Shown: positions 42,965 to 52,185 of the stretch, piece after piece
Layout: the number at the start of each line of letters is the position of its first letter
How positions within the stretch are numbered: the first letter of the stretch is position 1
From: Runella limosa DSM 17973
Lineage (GTDB): Bacteria; Bacteroidota; Bacteroidia; Cytophagales; Spirosomataceae
Assembly: GCF_000482465.1 (NCBI RefSeq)
Contig: NZ_KI519420.1
Coordinates: forward strand, 636,343-700,342
Direction: 5' to 3'
DNA: 64,000 bases
Translations under genes and position numbers: made by a program
The notes under the pieces: generated by a model
What the model was told of the DNA's origin: nothing
What the model saw: the letters and a program-made list of their open reading frames with translations, nothing else
The model's database searches: none

Positions 42965-45361
42965 ATGCGAAAATACCTTTCCCTGACTTGTTTGCTCCTA
43001 GTGAGCAGCTGTTTAAGTGTATTGGCACAAACTAAGACGCAGACCATACGCGGGCACGTGATTGACCGTGTCAATCGACAGCCGATGGTCGGCGTGTCGG
43101 TCGTAGTGGTTGGGACAACGCAAGGTACTCAGACCAATGCGCTGGGAGAATTTGTATTGTCCAACGTGCGTATCGGACGGACGTCCGTAAAGTGCTCAAT
43201 GGTGGGATACGAAGACTATACGACAGAGGAATTTATCCTGAACTCTGTGCGGGAAGTTGTGTTGAACGTTGAATTGAAAGAAAACCTCTACAACTTACAA
43301 GAGGTAAAAGTCGTATCATCCCAAAACCTCAGTCGGCCTGTCAACGACCTCGCGTATGTCAGTGCGCGTTCGTTTACGGTCGAAGAAACCGAGCGGATTC
43401 CTGCGTCGGTCAACGACCCAGGGCGGATGGCGTTGGCGTACCCAGGTGTAAAAGCGGGACGCGATGAAAACGAAAACAAAATCATCGTACGGGGCAACTC
43501 TCCCTTTGGTATTTTGTGGCGTTTGGAGGGAATCGACATTCCCAATCCCAATCACTTTGCCCAGCCAGGTTCGGGAGGGGGAGGAATTTCGGTATTCAGT
43601 GCTCAGTTGCTCGGCCGCTCCGATTTTTTTACGGGAGGAATGCCCGCCGAATACGGGAATGCGTTATCGGGGGCTTTTGACATTCGTTTTCGAGAAGGAA
43701 ACCAACAAAAACGAGAATATCGGGCTAAAGTTGGGGTATTGGGGTTGGATTTTTCAACCGAGGGAGCGATTAAAAAAGGCCGTTCGTCGTACTTGGTCAA
43801 CTACCGTTATTCGACGTTGGGGCTGCTGAGTCAGATGGGTTTTTATTTGGTGGGCGAACGCGTCACGAACCTGTTTCAAGATTTATCGTTCAACTTGGCT
43901 TTTCACAGCAAAAATGGCAAACGTACGACCACGGTATTTGGATTAGGGGGACTGAGTGAAGAACACTATATGCCCGTAGAACCTGCCGAAAAACGAGTAG
44001 CTGGCAAAGCTGATAACTGGGAAGACCGCGTCCGACCTGCCAACATGGGGGCGTTGGGCGTGACCCACACGGCCAATCTCAGCGAAAAATCGTCGATAAA
44101 ATACGTCGTGGCGGTGATTGGAAGCGGCATTAAACGCAACTCAGATACGCTCAATTTGCAGAATGTACGCTTTCGGTACGATACCCAGCAGTACGATGAG
44201 TTTCGGCTAGCAGCCACTGCCGCTTATAATTATAAATTTGATGCCAAAACGCGCCTAAAGGCAGGGCTTATTGCCAATTATATCAAATTTTCATTCTTCA
44301 AAGAAACCGCTCCGCGCGCTTCCGTGACCGATATTAATGTTATCAATGCTGGGCGTCAGCAGTCGGTGAATGGGAAAGGAACGACCCAAACGGTACAAGC
44401 CTACGCCCAAATTGTCCGTAACCTTACCGACCGATTGGTGATGAATGCGGGGCTTCATTCGATGTTTTTGACCTTAAATAATACAACTTCGCTGGAGCCA
44501 CGTTTATCGTTTCAGTACCGTTCGCCCAAAGCCCATACGGTGAGTTTGGCTTATGGCCTTCACAGTCAATTGTTGCCGATGAGTACCTATTTTTACCTCA
44601 AAAAAGACACCATTGCGGGTAAAATTGTGGAATCTTATCCCAATAAAAATGCAGCTTTTCCGCGTTCACATCACCTGATTTTAAGCTATAATTACGTCAC
44701 TCCGAGCTTATGGAAGTTGTCGACCGAAGTATATTTACAATTATTGCGAAAAGTACTCGTAGAGCCTACCGCAAGTTCGGCGTATTGGATGCTTAATGGC
44801 GCGGATGGCTTTCCTGAATTTACAACGGTGGCGAAAGGAAAAGGGAAAAACTACGGTATCGATGTGTCGGTCGAGCGGTTTTTCTCGAAAAAATACTATT
44901 TGCTTATCACAGGTTCATTGTTTAACTCAACGTACCAAACCGCCGACGGTAAAACGTACAATTCGGCCTTCAACGACCGATTTAGCACTGCGTTGACTTT
45001 TGGGCGAGAGTTTACGTTTAAAAATGGTTCGGTATTTCAACTAGGCGCTCGTTCGATGTACAACGGCGGGTACCGTTATACTCCGATTGACGCGGCGGCC
45101 TCGGCTAAAGCCAAGCGTTTTGTCCCGCTCGCAGGCGCTGATTATGCTGCCCAAGCACCTGCATATTTCCGCGTTGACGGTCGGGTGTCGTACCGTTCCA
45201 ACCGCAAAAAGTACGCAACGGTGCTTTCACTCGATGTCCAGAATGTGACTAATTATATCAATTACACCAGCACCAGCTACAACGTCGCGACCAATACCCT
45301 CGAAGCCCGCCGCGCTGGAAACGGATTTGTCCCAGTGTTGAGTTATCAAATTGATTTTTAG
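42965..45361 (+). CDS. TonB-dependent receptor with carboxypeptidase-like regulatory domain
   Basis: A 798-residue outer-membrane receptor: signal peptide 1-21 (SSCLSVLAQ), CarboxypepD_reg-like domain (IRGHVIDRVNRQPMVGVSV), plug with IIVRGNSPFGILWRLEGIDIPNPNH and GGMPAEYGNALSGAFDIRF, and a barrel ending PVLSYQIDF. The plug type is the 'Outer membrane receptor' family often found without SusD. Ligand unknown. It follows the PmoA-fusion gene by 68 bp in the same direction and may take up a related compound; this is inference. Confidence 0.9.
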   Translation: MRKYLSLTCLLLVSSCLSVLAQTKTQTIRGHVIDRVNRQPMVGVSVVVVGTTQGTQTNALGEFVLSNVRIGRTSVKCSMVGYEDYTTEEFILNSVREVVLNVELKENLYNLQEVKVVSSQNLSRPVNDLAYVSARSFTVEETERIPASVNDPGRMALAYPGVKAGRDENENKIIVRGNSPFGILWRLEGIDIPNPNHFAQPGSGGGGISVFSAQLLGRSDFFTGGMPAEYGNALSGAFDIRFREGNQQKREYRAKVGVLGLDFSTEGAIKKGRSSYLVNYRYSTLGLLSQMGFYLVGERVTNLFQDLSFNLAFHSKNGKRTTTVFGLGGLSEEHYMPVEPAEKRVAGKADNWEDRVRPANMGALGVTHTANLSEKSSIKYVVAVIGSGIKRNSDTLNLQNVRFRYDTQQYDEFRLAATAAYNYKFDAKTRLKAGLIANYIKFSFFKETAPRASVTDINVINAGRQQSVNGKGTTQTVQAYAQIVRNLTDRLVMNAGLHSMFLTLNNTTSLEPRLSFQYRSPKAHTVSLAYGLHSQLLPMSTYFYLKKDTIAGKIVESYPNKNAAFPRSHHLILSYNYVTPSLWKLSTEVYLQLLRKVLVEPTASSAYWMLNGADGFPEFTTVAKGKGKNYGIDVSVERFFSKKYYLLITGSLFNSTYQTADGKTYNSAFNDRFSTALTFGREFTFKNGSVFQLGARSMYNGGYRYTPIDAAASAKAKRFVPLAGADYAAQAPAYFRVDGRVSYRSNRKKYATVLSLDVQNVTNYINYTSTSYNVATNTLEARRAGNGFVPVLSYQIDF

Positions 45362-45493
45362 GGGCTTGTGTGTCGTTGGTAGTCGATTCTTGTCCGTATA
45401 AAAGGTATGAAACTTTCTTTGTGAGCTTTGTACAAATACATAGTGTTCTTAGTGGTTAAAATAAATTGAATGCTGAAACTGAGGGCTCTTGCG

Positions 45494-46078
45494 ATGGAAT
45501 CGAGACAAGACTTTATTACTTACTTAGAAGGTTTTATTCCTTTGTCGTCGGAAGCGAAAACGGCATTATTGGACGCATTGCAAGTACGGCAATACGCTAA
45601 GCGTGAGCATATTGTGCCGCTAAACGGGGTCAACGATGTCATTTCTTTTATTGCCAAAGGGTGTGTGCGAGAATATTACCTCAACAACCAAGCGGAAGAG
45701 GTGGTGGTGTGGTTTGGGATTGAAAACGACATCGCGGTGTCTTTGCCAAGTTTCATAGCCAAACAGCCTAGTCATACTGCCCTTCAGGCGATAGAACCTA
45801 CCAACGTAATTCAGCTGAGTCGCGAGGGATTATATCAGCTTTACGACCGATTTCACGAGATTGAGCGTTTGGGGCGCATCATTGCGGAACATTATTTGAT
45901 GAATAGTGATTCGTATATCCAAGAACTTCAAACCCAAAATGCGGCCGAACGTTACCACAACTTAATGGCGCAAAAACCACAAATCCTACAACGGGTACCA
46001 TTATCCATGATTGCTTCTTTCTTAGGAATCAGCGGTGAAACTTTGAGTCGAATCCGTGCTAAACGAGCAAATTATTGA
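45494..46078 (+). CDS. Crp/Fnr family transcriptional regulator
   Basis: A 194-residue regulator from ATG 45494 (an ATG at 45470 would add 8 residues). The N-terminal cyclic-nucleotide-binding fold is seen (REHIVPLNGVNDVISFIAKGCVREYYLN; VVVWFGIENDIAVSLPSF) and a C-terminal HTH (VPLSMIASFLGISGETLSRIRAKR). The cNMP phosphate-binding arginine motif and the FNR cysteines are absent, as in many Bacteroidota members, so the ligand is unclear. Target genes are unknown. Confidence 0.92.
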   Translation: MESRQDFITYLEGFIPLSSEAKTALLDALQVRQYAKREHIVPLNGVNDVISFIAKGCVREYYLNNQAEEVVVWFGIENDIAVSLPSFIAKQPSHTALQAIEPTNVIQLSREGLYQLYDRFHEIERLGRIIAEHYLMNSDSYIQELQTQNAAERYHNLMAQKPQILQRVPLSMIASFLGISGETLSRIRAKRANY

Positions 46079-46107
46079 TTTTTAGTTGCTTAGGTTTTAT
46101 GTTTTGC

Positions 46108-46209
46108 GTCAGAGACGTAGTGCCATTGTGACCCAAATGATAATTTGGGTCAAGTTCACAAGCTCGTCCCGACATAATGTCGGGACGAAATCGGTACAAA
46201 GTCTCTGAC
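46108..46209. repeat. Composite palindromic element with terminal inverted repeats
   Basis: GTCAGAGAC (46108-46116) and GTCTCTGAC (46201-46209) bracket a 102-bp element holding two hairpins: GACCCAAAT/ATTTGGGTC (46130-46138, 46143-46151) and CGTCCCGACAT/ATGTCGGGACG (46165-46175, 46177-46187). The layout resembles a non-coding MITE-like or dispersed palindromic element. Confidence 0.6.
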
Positions 46210-46317
46210 TTTATGCTACACGGGCAAATAATTACGATTTTTTGACAAATGTCAAGGAACAGTCTCCCTATAACACTCTATTTTTGTCACACAACCACTA
46301 AACCCATTGCCTGTACC

Positions 46318-47604
46318 ATGAACTTCTTAAAAACCCTCGTTGGAGCTGCTATGGTCGTAGCTTTACTTACTGCCTGTGGCTCCCAAGAAACCCAAAAAAG
46401 TAAGTTAGACATTGCTTCTTTGCCAAAAGCTACGCCCGAACAAATGGAGGCGTTGGTTGCGAAGTTTATTGAAGCAAAAGAAGGCGAGACCATTGAAATT
46501 CCTGAAGGGTTTTACGAAATGAATACCCAATTGATTTTAGATAAAGTTAATAAGGTGACCATCAAAGGGGCAGGAATGTACAACACCGTGATGTCGTTTA
46601 AAAATATCAAAACGGGCGGTGAAGGGATGAAAATAGCGGGCGATGGGATTACGCTTCAAGATTTTACGGTGATGGATGCCCCTGGGGATTGCATCAAAAC
46701 GCAACATTGCAACAGCATTACTTTTCGTGGGGTCAACACGACTTGGACCAACGATAAAAACTCCAAAAACGGTACTTACGGCATTTATCCCGTTCAATGC
46801 AAAAATGTACTGGTAGAAAAATGCGAGGTTTCGCACTCGCGCGATGCGGGGATTTACGTAGGGCAGTCCGAAAATATCATTGTACGCGACAACTACGTGT
46901 TTGAAAATGTAGCAGGCATTGAGATTGAAAATTCGGACAATGCCGAAGTGTATAACAACCTCGCCGAAAACAACACAGGAGGAATTTTGATTTTCAATTT
47001 GCCAGGTTTACCCAAAGCCTTTGGGTCGCGTACGAAAGTATATAACAACACGCTCAAAGAAAACAACCATGAGAACTTTGCCGAAGTAAGCAACGGTCAA
47101 AATGGCAATGCCGTTACGATGATTCCTCCTGGGAGTGGGATTATTGTGTTGGCGGGAAATGAGGTAGAGATTTTTAACAACAAAATCTTGAACCATAAGA
47201 CGTACTCGATTGCGATTGCGAGCTATCACATTACCGAATTGCCCATTCCGAATCACCCAGGTTGGTCACCATTTACCACCAACGTGTCGGTGCATGACAA
47301 TACGTTTGAGCGAACATTCGGGGTGCCTGACTTGACCAAAGAAATGGGGAAATTGGTGGCGGCGAAGTGTTTTAAGTCGCAGGATGTGATTTATGACGGA
47401 ATCATCGACGAGAAAAAGGGAAAATCGGCGGAGCAAAACCCCATGAATATTTGTATCAAGGAAAATCAAAAGGATTTTCGGTTTTCGCGCTTCTTAATTC
47501 CTGCCAGTGGGGCAGTGACTGAGATTGAGGTCTTTAACGATGTCAAGCCGTTTGCGGCGTGTAATGTAGAGGTGAAAACGGATGTGAAGAACCTAAGCCT
47601 ATAA
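46318..47604 (+). CDS. Parallel beta-helix repeat lipoprotein (TIGR03805-like)
   Basis: A 428-residue lipoprotein from ATG 46318, with lipobox LLTAC20. Residues about 50-350 are successive right-handed beta-helix coils with N- and V-rich turns (VLVEKCEVSHSRDAGIYVG, NIIVRDNYVFENVAGIEIENSDNAEVYNN). Such proteins bind or act on polysaccharides or serve in assembly; this subfamily has no known activity. It is followed 66 bp later by a diheme cytochrome gene of the SO2930 type, the pairing typical for this subfamily, so a joint role is likely but unknown. Confidence 0.87.
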   Translation: MNFLKTLVGAAMVVALLTACGSQETQKSKLDIASLPKATPEQMEALVAKFIEAKEGETIEIPEGFYEMNTQLILDKVNKVTIKGAGMYNTVMSFKNIKTGGEGMKIAGDGITLQDFTVMDAPGDCIKTQHCNSITFRGVNTTWTNDKNSKNGTYGIYPVQCKNVLVEKCEVSHSRDAGIYVGQSENIIVRDNYVFENVAGIEIENSDNAEVYNNLAENNTGGILIFNLPGLPKAFGSRTKVYNNTLKENNHENFAEVSNGQNGNAVTMIPPGSGIIVLAGNEVEIFNNKILNHKTYSIAIASYHITELPIPNHPGWSPFTTNVSVHDNTFERTFGVPDLTKEMGKLVAAKCFKSQDVIYDGIIDEKKGKSAEQNPMNICIKENQKDFRFSRFLIPASGAVTEIEVFNDVKPFAACNVEVKTDVKNLSL

Positions 47605-47618
47605 GGTTCTCGAAACCT

Positions 47619-47651
47619 AAACCTATAAGATTTTTAAAACCTTATAGGTTT
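47619..47651. repeat. AT-rich inverted repeat between the beta-helix and cytochrome genes
   Basis: AAACCTATAAG (47619-47629) pairs with CTTATAGGTTT (47641-47651), with inner T/A tracts pairing as well. A partial extra copy lies just upstream (47596-47608). It lies between two co-oriented genes, so may modulate expression of the second. Confidence 0.65.
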
Positions 47652-47670
47652 GAGATTAATACTTTAAACT

Positions 47671-48771
47671 ATGTTCAAATCAAAACCCCTCTGGCTAGCG
47701 CTGGTAGCAATAACCCTAAGTTGGTTGTACAGTAGTTGTAGGGTGCAAAACCAAGCAACGGCGCACCCTTCTCAATTAAATTTTAGCGAATTTCCCTTGA
47801 AAAAACTGTCAGACTACGGATTTTACAAGGGCGAGCTAAAACAATTGACTCCCAACGACAACGTGCTCGAATACGAGCCCATAGCGACATTATTTACCGA
47901 TTATGCCTTCAAAAAACGCTTTGTGTGGATGCCAGAAGGAACGTCGGCGACGTTTGATGTCAACCAACCCAACGAGCCCCTCGATTTTCCCGATAAAACG
48001 ATTTTGGTCAAAAACTTTTACTATCCACATGATTTCTCTAAACCAACGGGCGAGCGACGAATTTTAGAAACTCGCCTTTTGGTAAAAGATCAAGGAACTT
48101 GGAAAGCCTATCCGTATCGTTGGAACGATGCCCAAACCGAGGCTGATTACAAAATTACGGGCGAAACGATTCCCGTAAGCTGGAAAGACGAAGCAGGGCA
48201 AGCGCATCAAATCAATTACGCCATTCCTAACAAAAATCAGTGCAAAAGCTGCCACAATCGGAAGGATGTTTTTATGCCTATTGGGCCAAAAATCAAGCAG
48301 TTGAACCACGAGCTCGCGTACCAAGACGGGAAAGAAAATCAGTTGACACGTTGGCAAAAAGTGGGTTACCTGAAGGCCAAAGCCGAAGACATTGCGAAAG
48401 TAGTGCCGTTGGTAAGCATGAACGATGCGAAGGCATCACTCGGTGAGCGTGCTCGGTCGTACTTGGATGTCAACTGTGGGCATTGCCACCACGCCAATGG
48501 TCCCGCTTCTACCTCAGGGCTTTACCTGAACGTTGAAGAAAAAGACCCGTTTCATTGGGGCGTGATGAAATCGCCCGTCGCAGCAGGAATGGGAGCAGGG
48601 CCGTACCGATTTGACATCAACCCAGGAAAAGGAAAAGAGTCGATTTTGACGTACCGTATGAACTCCGTACATCCAGGCGTAATGATGCCTGAAATTGGCC
48701 GAGTGAGCATCCACAAAGAAGGCGTAGCGCTCATTGAACAGTGGATTGATGGGTTGGGGAAGGGGAAATAG
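47671..48771 (+). CDS. SO2930-family diheme c-type cytochrome
   Basis: A 366-residue exported protein with an N-terminal hydrophobic segment and possible lipobox YSSC23. Two c-heme motifs: CKSCH in NKNQCKSCHNRKD and CGHCH in NCGHCHHANGP. Between them lie conserved segments such as ETRLLVKDQGTWKAYPYRWN. It probably carries electrons in the periplasm. It is paired with the upstream beta-helix lipoprotein gene, the arrangement known for this family; the reaction served is unknown. Confidence 0.9.
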   Translation: MFKSKPLWLALVAITLSWLYSSCRVQNQATAHPSQLNFSEFPLKKLSDYGFYKGELKQLTPNDNVLEYEPIATLFTDYAFKKRFVWMPEGTSATFDVNQPNEPLDFPDKTILVKNFYYPHDFSKPTGERRILETRLLVKDQGTWKAYPYRWNDAQTEADYKITGETIPVSWKDEAGQAHQINYAIPNKNQCKSCHNRKDVFMPIGPKIKQLNHELAYQDGKENQLTRWQKVGYLKAKAEDIAKVVPLVSMNDAKASLGERARSYLDVNCGHCHHANGPASTSGLYLNVEEKDPFHWGVMKSPVAAGMGAGPYRFDINPGKGKESILTYRMNSVHPGVMMPEIGRVSIHKEGVALIEQWIDGLGKGK

Positions 48772-48817
48772 GAGATACGTCTATGTATCTATAGGTTAAA
48801 AAAATAGAGCCTTATTC

Positions 48818-48908
48818 GTTGCTCCAGGGGAGCTAAATCTTAGTAGAAAAAAATGAATTGTATCTTTATTTGCCTTTTTCTACTAAGATTTAGCCTCGCT
48901 GAGGCTAC
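48818..48908. repeat. 91-bp dispersed repeat, copy A (overlaps uvrA 3' end)
   Basis: It starts GTTGCTCCAGGGGAGC (a small hairpin) and ends GCCTCGCTGAGGCTAC (another hairpin). An 18-bp stem, TAAATCTTAGTAGAAAAA with its complement, lies between them. It is clearly related to 56732-56845 in inverse orientation. The uvrA stop codon (48905-48907) lies within the terminal GGCTAC. Confidence 0.8.
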
Positions 48909-51757
48909 GATAACTCCATTTTCAAAAACTTCCCTGTAAAGCTTTCCTTTACCTTCGCTACTTGCTCTGGAGTGCCTTCGCCGATGATGCGCCCACCGCC
49001 ATTGCCGCCTTCTGGGCCAAGGTCGATGACGTGGTCTGATACCTTGATGACGTCCAAGTTGTGCTCAATAATCAGTACCGTGTTTCCCTTGTCGGCGAGT
49101 TTGTCTAAGACATGAAGTAAATGTTTAATGTCCTGAAAATGAAGCCCCGTCGTAGGTTCGTCCAAAATATAGAGCGTTTTTCCCGTATCTTTTTTAGAAA
49201 GTTCTTCGGCCAGCTTTACACGTTGCGCTTCGCCACCCGAAAGGGTAGTAGCGTGTTGGCCAAGTGTAATGTAGCCTAAGCCCACGTCGTTGAGGGTCTG
49301 TACTTTACGGTGGATTTTGGGGATACTTTCAAAAAACTCTAGCGCTTGTTCTACTGTCATGTCGAGGACATCGGCCACGGATTTGCCTTTGTAGCGTACT
49401 TCCAAGGTTTCACGATTAAAGCGTTTTCCTTTGCACGTATCACAATCGACATAAACGTCGGGCAAAAACTCCATTTCGATTTTTTTCATTCCCGCACCTT
49501 CGCAATCCTCACAACGCCCGCCTTTTACGTTGAACGAAAAACGCCCAGGTTTGTAGCCGCGAATTTTGGCTTCGGGAAGCTCGGCAAACAACGTACGGAT
49601 TTCGGAAAATAAGTTGGTGTACGTAGCAGGATTGGAACGCGGTGTACGTCCAATCGGCGATTGATCCACCTCAATTACTTTGTCGATATGCTCCAATCCT
49701 TCGATGTTTTTAAAGGGAAGAGGCTCGCGTTTTGAATTGTAAAAATGGCGGTTGAGAATGGGGAACAACGTCTCGTGAATGAGGGAAGATTTACCACTGC
49801 CACTTACGCCCGTTACACTCACCATTTTGCCAAGCGGAAGTTTGAGCGTTACATTTTTGAGGTTATGCCCCGTTGCGCCTTTCAACACAATGGCATTACC
49901 GTTTCCTGCGCGACGTTTTTTAGGAATTTCGATGGCGCGGCGGCCACTCAAAAAGTCGGAAGTAAGGGAGCCGTTCTCAAGAAACTCAGCGGGAGTTCCG
50001 TGTCCTACCACTTGCCCGCCGTGGCGACCCGCGCCAGGGCCGATGTCGAGGATGTAATCTGATTCGAGCATCATGTCTTTGTCGTGTTCGACGACGAGGA
50101 CGGTGTTGCCCAAATCCCGTAGTTTTTTTAGCGAATCAATCAGACGAACGTTGTCGCGTTGGTGCAATCCAATACTGGGTTCGTCCATGATGTAAAGCAC
50201 ACCCGTAAGCTGCGTCCCGATTTGAGTGGCCAGACGAATGCGTTGCGCTTCCCCACCCGAAAGGGTTTTCAAAGGACGGTTGAGCGTTAAATAATCCAAG
50301 CCCACGTCCAATAGAAAGCCAACTCGCTTGCGAATTTCCTTGAGCACTTCACGGCCAATCAACCGCTGACGTTCGGTGATACGGTCTTCCAGTCCGTCGT
50401 TGATCCAGCGGCTCAATTCGCTAATATCAGCTTCGGCTAGTTCGGCAATATTTTTATCCCCAATTTTAAACCAAAGCGCTTCTTTTTTCAAGCGGGCTCC
50501 TTTGCAATCGGGGCAGGTATTGATGTGCATAAAATCCTTGAGCCATTCCTGAATTTTCTCCGTTCCGTTTTCTTGCTGACGGCGCAAAAAAGGAATAATA
50601 CCCTCGTATTTGGTGTTCCATTCGGTACCTTCGTACTTTTTGGAAGGTACGGGTACAGGCTCGTCGGTGCCGTTGAGCATAATGTCAATGGCCTCGGGGG
50701 GATACTTTTCAATCGGGGTATTGAGGTTTACCTTGTAAGGTTTGAGTAATACTTCAAGTTGTTTGAATATCCACAAATCACGGTACTCGCCGATGGGAGC
50801 AATAGCGCCCTTGCTGAGGCTGAGGGTTTTATCGGGTAAAATACTTTCTTCCGTAATTTCCTCAATCACCCCCAGTCCTTGGCAAGTAGGGCACCAGCCG
50901 TAAGGGGAGTTGAAAGAAAAACTGTTGGGCGCAGGGTCGTCATAACTGATTCCCGACTCAGGGTCCATGAGGTTTTGGGAGAAATAATGCACTTGGTTTT
51001 TGGCATCCAAAAGCATCATTACACCTTTACCTTGCTTGAGGGTAGTCCCTACCGATTGGCTAAGGCGAAAACGGTCTTCAGCTGATGGAATCAACCGATC
51101 AATAACAATTTCGATGTCGTGAATTTTGTACCGATCGAGTTGCATTTTGGGCGTAATCTCTTGCACTTCGCCGTCCACCCGCACTTTGGTGTAGCCTAGT
51201 TTAGCAATTTGGACAAACAATTCGCGGTAGTGCCCTTTCCGTCCTTTGACAACGGGGGCGAGTAGAATAGACTTTTGATTCTCAAACTGACTGAGAATTT
51301 GGTCGATGATTTGGTCTTGCGACTGCTTAATCATCGGCCGCCCCGTGGCGTAGCTGTAAGCATCGCCTGCTCGGGCGTACAAAAGCCGCAAAAAGTCGTA
51401 GATTTCGGTTACTGTCCCGACCGTAGAACGGGGATTGCGCGAGGTAGTTTTTTGTTCAATGCTGATGACAGGACTGAGCCCTTCGATTTTGTCCACGTCG
51501 GGGCGCTCCATGTCGCCCAGAAAACCACGAGCGTAGGCCGAAAAGCTCTCCATGTAGCGACGTTGGCCTTCGGCATAAATGGTATCAAAAGCAAGGGACG
51601 ATTTACCACTGCCGCTGATACCCGTCACCACCACGAGTTTATTGCGGGGAATGGTGACGTCGATATTTTTTAAATTGTGTTCTCGGGCCCCCATAACCTC
51701 AATACGGTCGTGGCCTGTGAGTTCGATGTCTGTTAAAATAGGCTGATTGTTCTCCAT
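48905..51757 (-). CDS. uvrA: Excinuclease ABC subunit A
   Basis: A 950-residue DNA-damage sensor ATPase of nucleotide excision repair. The ATG at 51757 is chosen over an in-frame TTG at 51772. Two ABC cassettes are visible: Walker A GISGSGKSS and GVSGSGKSS, signatures LSGGEAQRIRLA and LSGGEAQRVKLA, Walker B LYIMDEPSIGLH and LYILDEPTTGLH. Zinc-finger CxxC pairs are at NTCPDCKGARL and in the CEDCEGAG…CDTCKGKRF region. All canonical motifs are intact. Its stop codon is supplied by the repeat at 48818-48908. Confidence 0.97.
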   Translation of the reverse strand: MENNQPILTDIELTGHDRIEVMGAREHNLKNIDVTIPRNKLVVVTGISGSGKSSLAFDTIYAEGQRRYMESFSAYARGFLGDMERPDVDKIEGLSPVISIEQKTTSRNPRSTVGTVTEIYDFLRLLYARAGDAYSYATGRPMIKQSQDQIIDQILSQFENQKSILLAPVVKGRKGHYRELFVQIAKLGYTKVRVDGEVQEITPKMQLDRYKIHDIEIVIDRLIPSAEDRFRLSQSVGTTLKQGKGVMMLLDAKNQVHYFSQNLMDPESGISYDDPAPNSFSFNSPYGWCPTCQGLGVIEEITEESILPDKTLSLSKGAIAPIGEYRDLWIFKQLEVLLKPYKVNLNTPIEKYPPEAIDIMLNGTDEPVPVPSKKYEGTEWNTKYEGIIPFLRRQQENGTEKIQEWLKDFMHINTCPDCKGARLKKEALWFKIGDKNIAELAEADISELSRWINDGLEDRITERQRLIGREVLKEIRKRVGFLLDVGLDYLTLNRPLKTLSGGEAQRIRLATQIGTQLTGVLYIMDEPSIGLHQRDNVRLIDSLKKLRDLGNTVLVVEHDKDMMLESDYILDIGPGAGRHGGQVVGHGTPAEFLENGSLTSDFLSGRRAIEIPKKRRAGNGNAIVLKGATGHNLKNVTLKLPLGKMVSVTGVSGSGKSSLIHETLFPILNRHFYNSKREPLPFKNIEGLEHIDKVIEVDQSPIGRTPRSNPATYTNLFSEIRTLFAELPEAKIRGYKPGRFSFNVKGGRCEDCEGAGMKKIEMEFLPDVYVDCDTCKGKRFNRETLEVRYKGKSVADVLDMTVEQALEFFESIPKIHRKVQTLNDVGLGYITLGQHATTLSGGEAQRVKLAEELSKKDTGKTLYILDEPTTGLHFQDIKHLLHVLDKLADKGNTVLIIEHNLDVIKVSDHVIDLGPEGGNGGGRIIGEGTPEQVAKVKESFTGKFLKMELS

Positions 51758-51791
51758 GAATTGGTAACGCAAAACGAAACCGTAAAGTTAC

Positions 51792-51799
51792 CAAATCTA
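51792..51799 (-). promoter_or_regulatory. Candidate -7 element for uvrA
   Basis: The minus strand reads TAGATTTG, matching TAnnTTTG, 34 bp before the uvrA ATG. It overlaps the last codons and stop of the upstream 128-residue gene. No clear -33 box was found. Confidence 0.4.
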
Positions 51800-52183
51800 T
51801 TGGGAGGGCGTATTGGAGACTAGCTTTGTTTCGAGCGAAGATTGAAATTTTTTGTGTAAACGCCACTCGGGAGTAGTTGTTAACTCGTTTTCGTTGTTGA
51901 CAGTTGCTTCCGCTGTAGGAAGGGATGAATTTGAGGTTTGGGCTTCGAAGAAATCTTGAAGCTGATCTAACAGATTAATCAAACGAGCCTTCGTATGTTT
52001 TGATAAATGTTTGTCTCTCAACTTTTGTTTTACATCATTCATAAAATCAATAAGAATCTCTCTATTAATACGCATGTCGGCTTCATCGTAACTTTCTTGG
52101 TAAGAAATACGCAGCGATTCTAAGAGAGTATGAGAAAACAAATCAGGCTTTTCTTCCTTAGGTTTGTGGGCAAGTACAGCCAT
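51797..52183 (-). CDS. Uncharacterised partner protein of the ADP-ribosyltransferase gene
   Basis: A 128-residue soluble protein from ATG 52183, 2 bp after the ADP-ribosyltransferase stop. Residues about 20-85 are helical and charged (LLESLRISYQESYDEADMRIN; KQKLRDKHLSKHTKARLINLLDQL). The C-terminal 40 residues are low-complexity, rich in S, T, N and E. No signal peptide or known domain. Tight coupling suggests an antitoxin, immunity or regulatory partner, but an unrelated cotranscribed gene is possible. No family recognised. Confidence 0.6.
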   Translation of the reverse strand: MAVLAHKPKEEKPDLFSHTLLESLRISYQESYDEADMRINREILIDFMNDVKQKLRDKHLSKHTKARLINLLDQLQDFFEAQTSNSSLPTAEATVNNENELTTTPEWRLHKKFQSSLETKLVSNTPSQ

Positions 52184-52185
52184 AA

